The translations under genes were made by a program, and so were the position numbers. Shown here piece after piece: positions 23,288 through 24,277 of a DNA stretch of 24,277 bases (position 1 is the stretch's first letter; every line of letters starts with the position of its first letter). The stretch covers positions 7,768-32,044 of the forward strand of contig BMAT01000948.1 of NCBI GenBank assembly GCA_019649035.1, given 5' to 3'. A model generated the notes under the pieces. It searched no databases and had not been told where the DNA came from. It was given only the letters and a program-made list of their open reading frames with translations. Origin of the DNA: Elysia marginata. Its lineage: Eukaryota; Mollusca; Gastropoda; Plakobranchidae.

Positions 23288-23572
23288 ATGTGTGTGTGTG
23301 TGTGTGATGCGTGGATATGTGGTATTGGAAACTTTTTGAATATTTAAGTGTGTGTGTTATATGTGGGCATGTGGTATTGGAAACTTTTTTAATCTAAAAA
23401 AGTTGCATGGTACATGTAGTTAAATGTGTGTGTGTTAGATGTGGGCATGTGGTATTGGAAACTTTTTTTAATCTAAAAAAGTTGCATGGTACATGTAGTG
23501 TGTGTGTATGTAATGTGTGGGTGTGTGCTATTAGAAACTTTTTGAATCTAACAAAGTTGCAATACCTGGAAG
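23288..23572. repeat. GT-rich minisatellite, about four units
   Basis: Tandem units of roughly 70-80 bp. Each has a (TG)n run, then ATGTGG-CATGTGGTATTGG or similar, AAACTTTTT, AATCTAA and (in the central units) AAAGTTGCATGGTACATGTA. The two central units are almost identical and the outer ones are diverged or partial. It lies immediately before the second 170-bp direct repeat copy. Confidence 0.85.
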
Positions 23573-23591
23573 GGGATTAAATATTGCTACA

Positions 23592-23761
23592 CTATATTTT
23601 GTCATTGATCAGATCAAGGTGACCAGTGAGGAACAGCCAGCCTGCAGGTGAATTCAGTCCCCAAAGGTCCTCTATATTTCTCATGTTTTGGCAAAAAGGT
23701 AGGCCATGTGGGAGTAGGTGCCCATATTACAGCATAAGTTGACACTTTAAATGGTGAATGA
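23592..23761 (+). repeat. Direct repeat, copy 2 of 2
   Basis: About 170 bp matching 22075-22241 along its whole length in the same orientation, about 1.5 kb away. The sequences flanking the two copies differ, so the match is limited to this unit. It could be a dispersed element or the terminal repeats of a small composite element. Confidence 0.85.
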
Positions 23762-23919
23762 CTCAGGTGACTTATTGCTTAATTATTGACCAAAATAACT
23801 TATGCGGGCCCTCCACTACGCAGATCTATCGTCAAGCCATACGATCAAGCCATCTGATGTTTGAACTGATTCAAACGGACAGACGATAATGTGTCTCCAC
23901 ATTAGTCAGATCGATTTAT

Positions 23920-23990
23920 TTATTTATTTTATCGACCATCAGGCCTTCACCGTGCAGGCACAAGGCCCACAAAGCCTAGGGATCGAGATT
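23920..23990. repeat. ATTT simple repeat and flanking unclassified sequence
   Basis: TTTATTTATTTATTTTATCG leads into a GC-richer stretch (ACCATCAGGCCTTCACCGTG), unlike the surrounding AT-rich DNA. The stretch before it (about 23800-23920) has short partly inverted motifs (CAGATCTATCGTC and GACGATAATG), which suggest a MITE-like relic. No firm classification is possible. Confidence 0.3.
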
Positions 23991-24277
23991 TTTTTATTTG
24001 ACCATCCAGAGGCACTCATGTGATCTGTATAGATTAATAAAATCTATAACCTTTTCTTTACACCATGAAGTCATGTATGACTTTTTTGTTTAAATGAATG
24101 AAAGAAAGAAGATCTATTTCACTAAAACGTAACCCAATTTACACGCCTAGGCCTATTGTCTAGCTTGGAATGCCTTGGATCCAGCCTAGCCGAGACTGGC
24201 GGTAACCTTGACCTAATCACATCCCCAACAATCCCGCCCTACTAGGTGAAAAAGATTTAAAATAAAAAACACAATAT

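Larger units (their letters stand above)
18221..24277. other. Non-coding flank, repeat-rich
   Basis: I found no convincing protein-coding gene on either strand. The open stretches are short, AT-driven and without recognisable domains. The region holds two SINEs (about 19079-19390 and 21516-21790), a possible pogo/Tigger-like element, a pair of direct repeats and a GT-rich minisatellite. Part of the first kilobase could be extended 3' UTR of the fatty-acid transporter gene. Confidence 0.7.

Noticed and set aside
22075..23761. LTR retrotransposon or TRIM element
   Set aside because: The repeats are direct and similar, but there is no TG/CA termini, primer-binding site, polypurine tract or target duplication that I can support.

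Overview
This is AT-rich eukaryotic nuclear DNA from an animal. It holds the 3' part of one intron-rich gene on the + strand, followed by about 6 kb of non-coding, repeat-dense sequence. Several tRNA-derived SINEs, a TAGATC-rich repeat block and kilobase-scale introns suggest a lophotrochozoan, most plausibly a mollusc. That placement is inference; no species can be named.

The gene is a long-chain fatty-acid transport protein / very-long-chain acyl-CoA synthetase (SLC27A family, closest in wording to SLC27A2). Its 5' exons lie before the window. Two constant exons (620-730, 1587-1802) lead up to the AMP-binding P-loop. Six further constant exons (13000-13124, 13684-13875, 14666-14765, 15307-15517, 16543-16640, 17548-17858) carry the rest, including the ATE motif, the FATP signature, the C-terminal catalytic lysine and a terminal Ser-Lys-Leu. 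With one variant exon the spliced frame closes without a phase error and gives 507 residues to the stop, so perhaps 110-140 N-terminal residues are missing.

The notable feature lies between exon 1587-1802 and exon 13000-13124. Here there are four intact, diverged, tandem copies of a single exon (4758-4916, 7261-7419, 8717-8875, 9668-9823). They are all phase 1-1, 159, 159, 159 and 156 nt long, all open, and all bounded by AG and GT. Each encodes the same segment: the xPK half of the P-loop through the LPLYH loop that lines the acyl pocket in related enzymes. This looks like a mutually exclusive exon array able to give four acyl-CoA synthetase isoforms from one gene, with the differences concentrated in the substrate-facing segment. 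I know of no such array described for this family, but I could not search.

The remaining sequence is introns with SINEs and simple repeats, a 48-base assembly gap (12132-12179), a short likely 3' UTR with two poly(A) signals, and a downstream region with SINEs, a possible pogo/Tigger-like DNA transposon, a pair of ~170 bp direct repeats and a GT-rich minisatellite.
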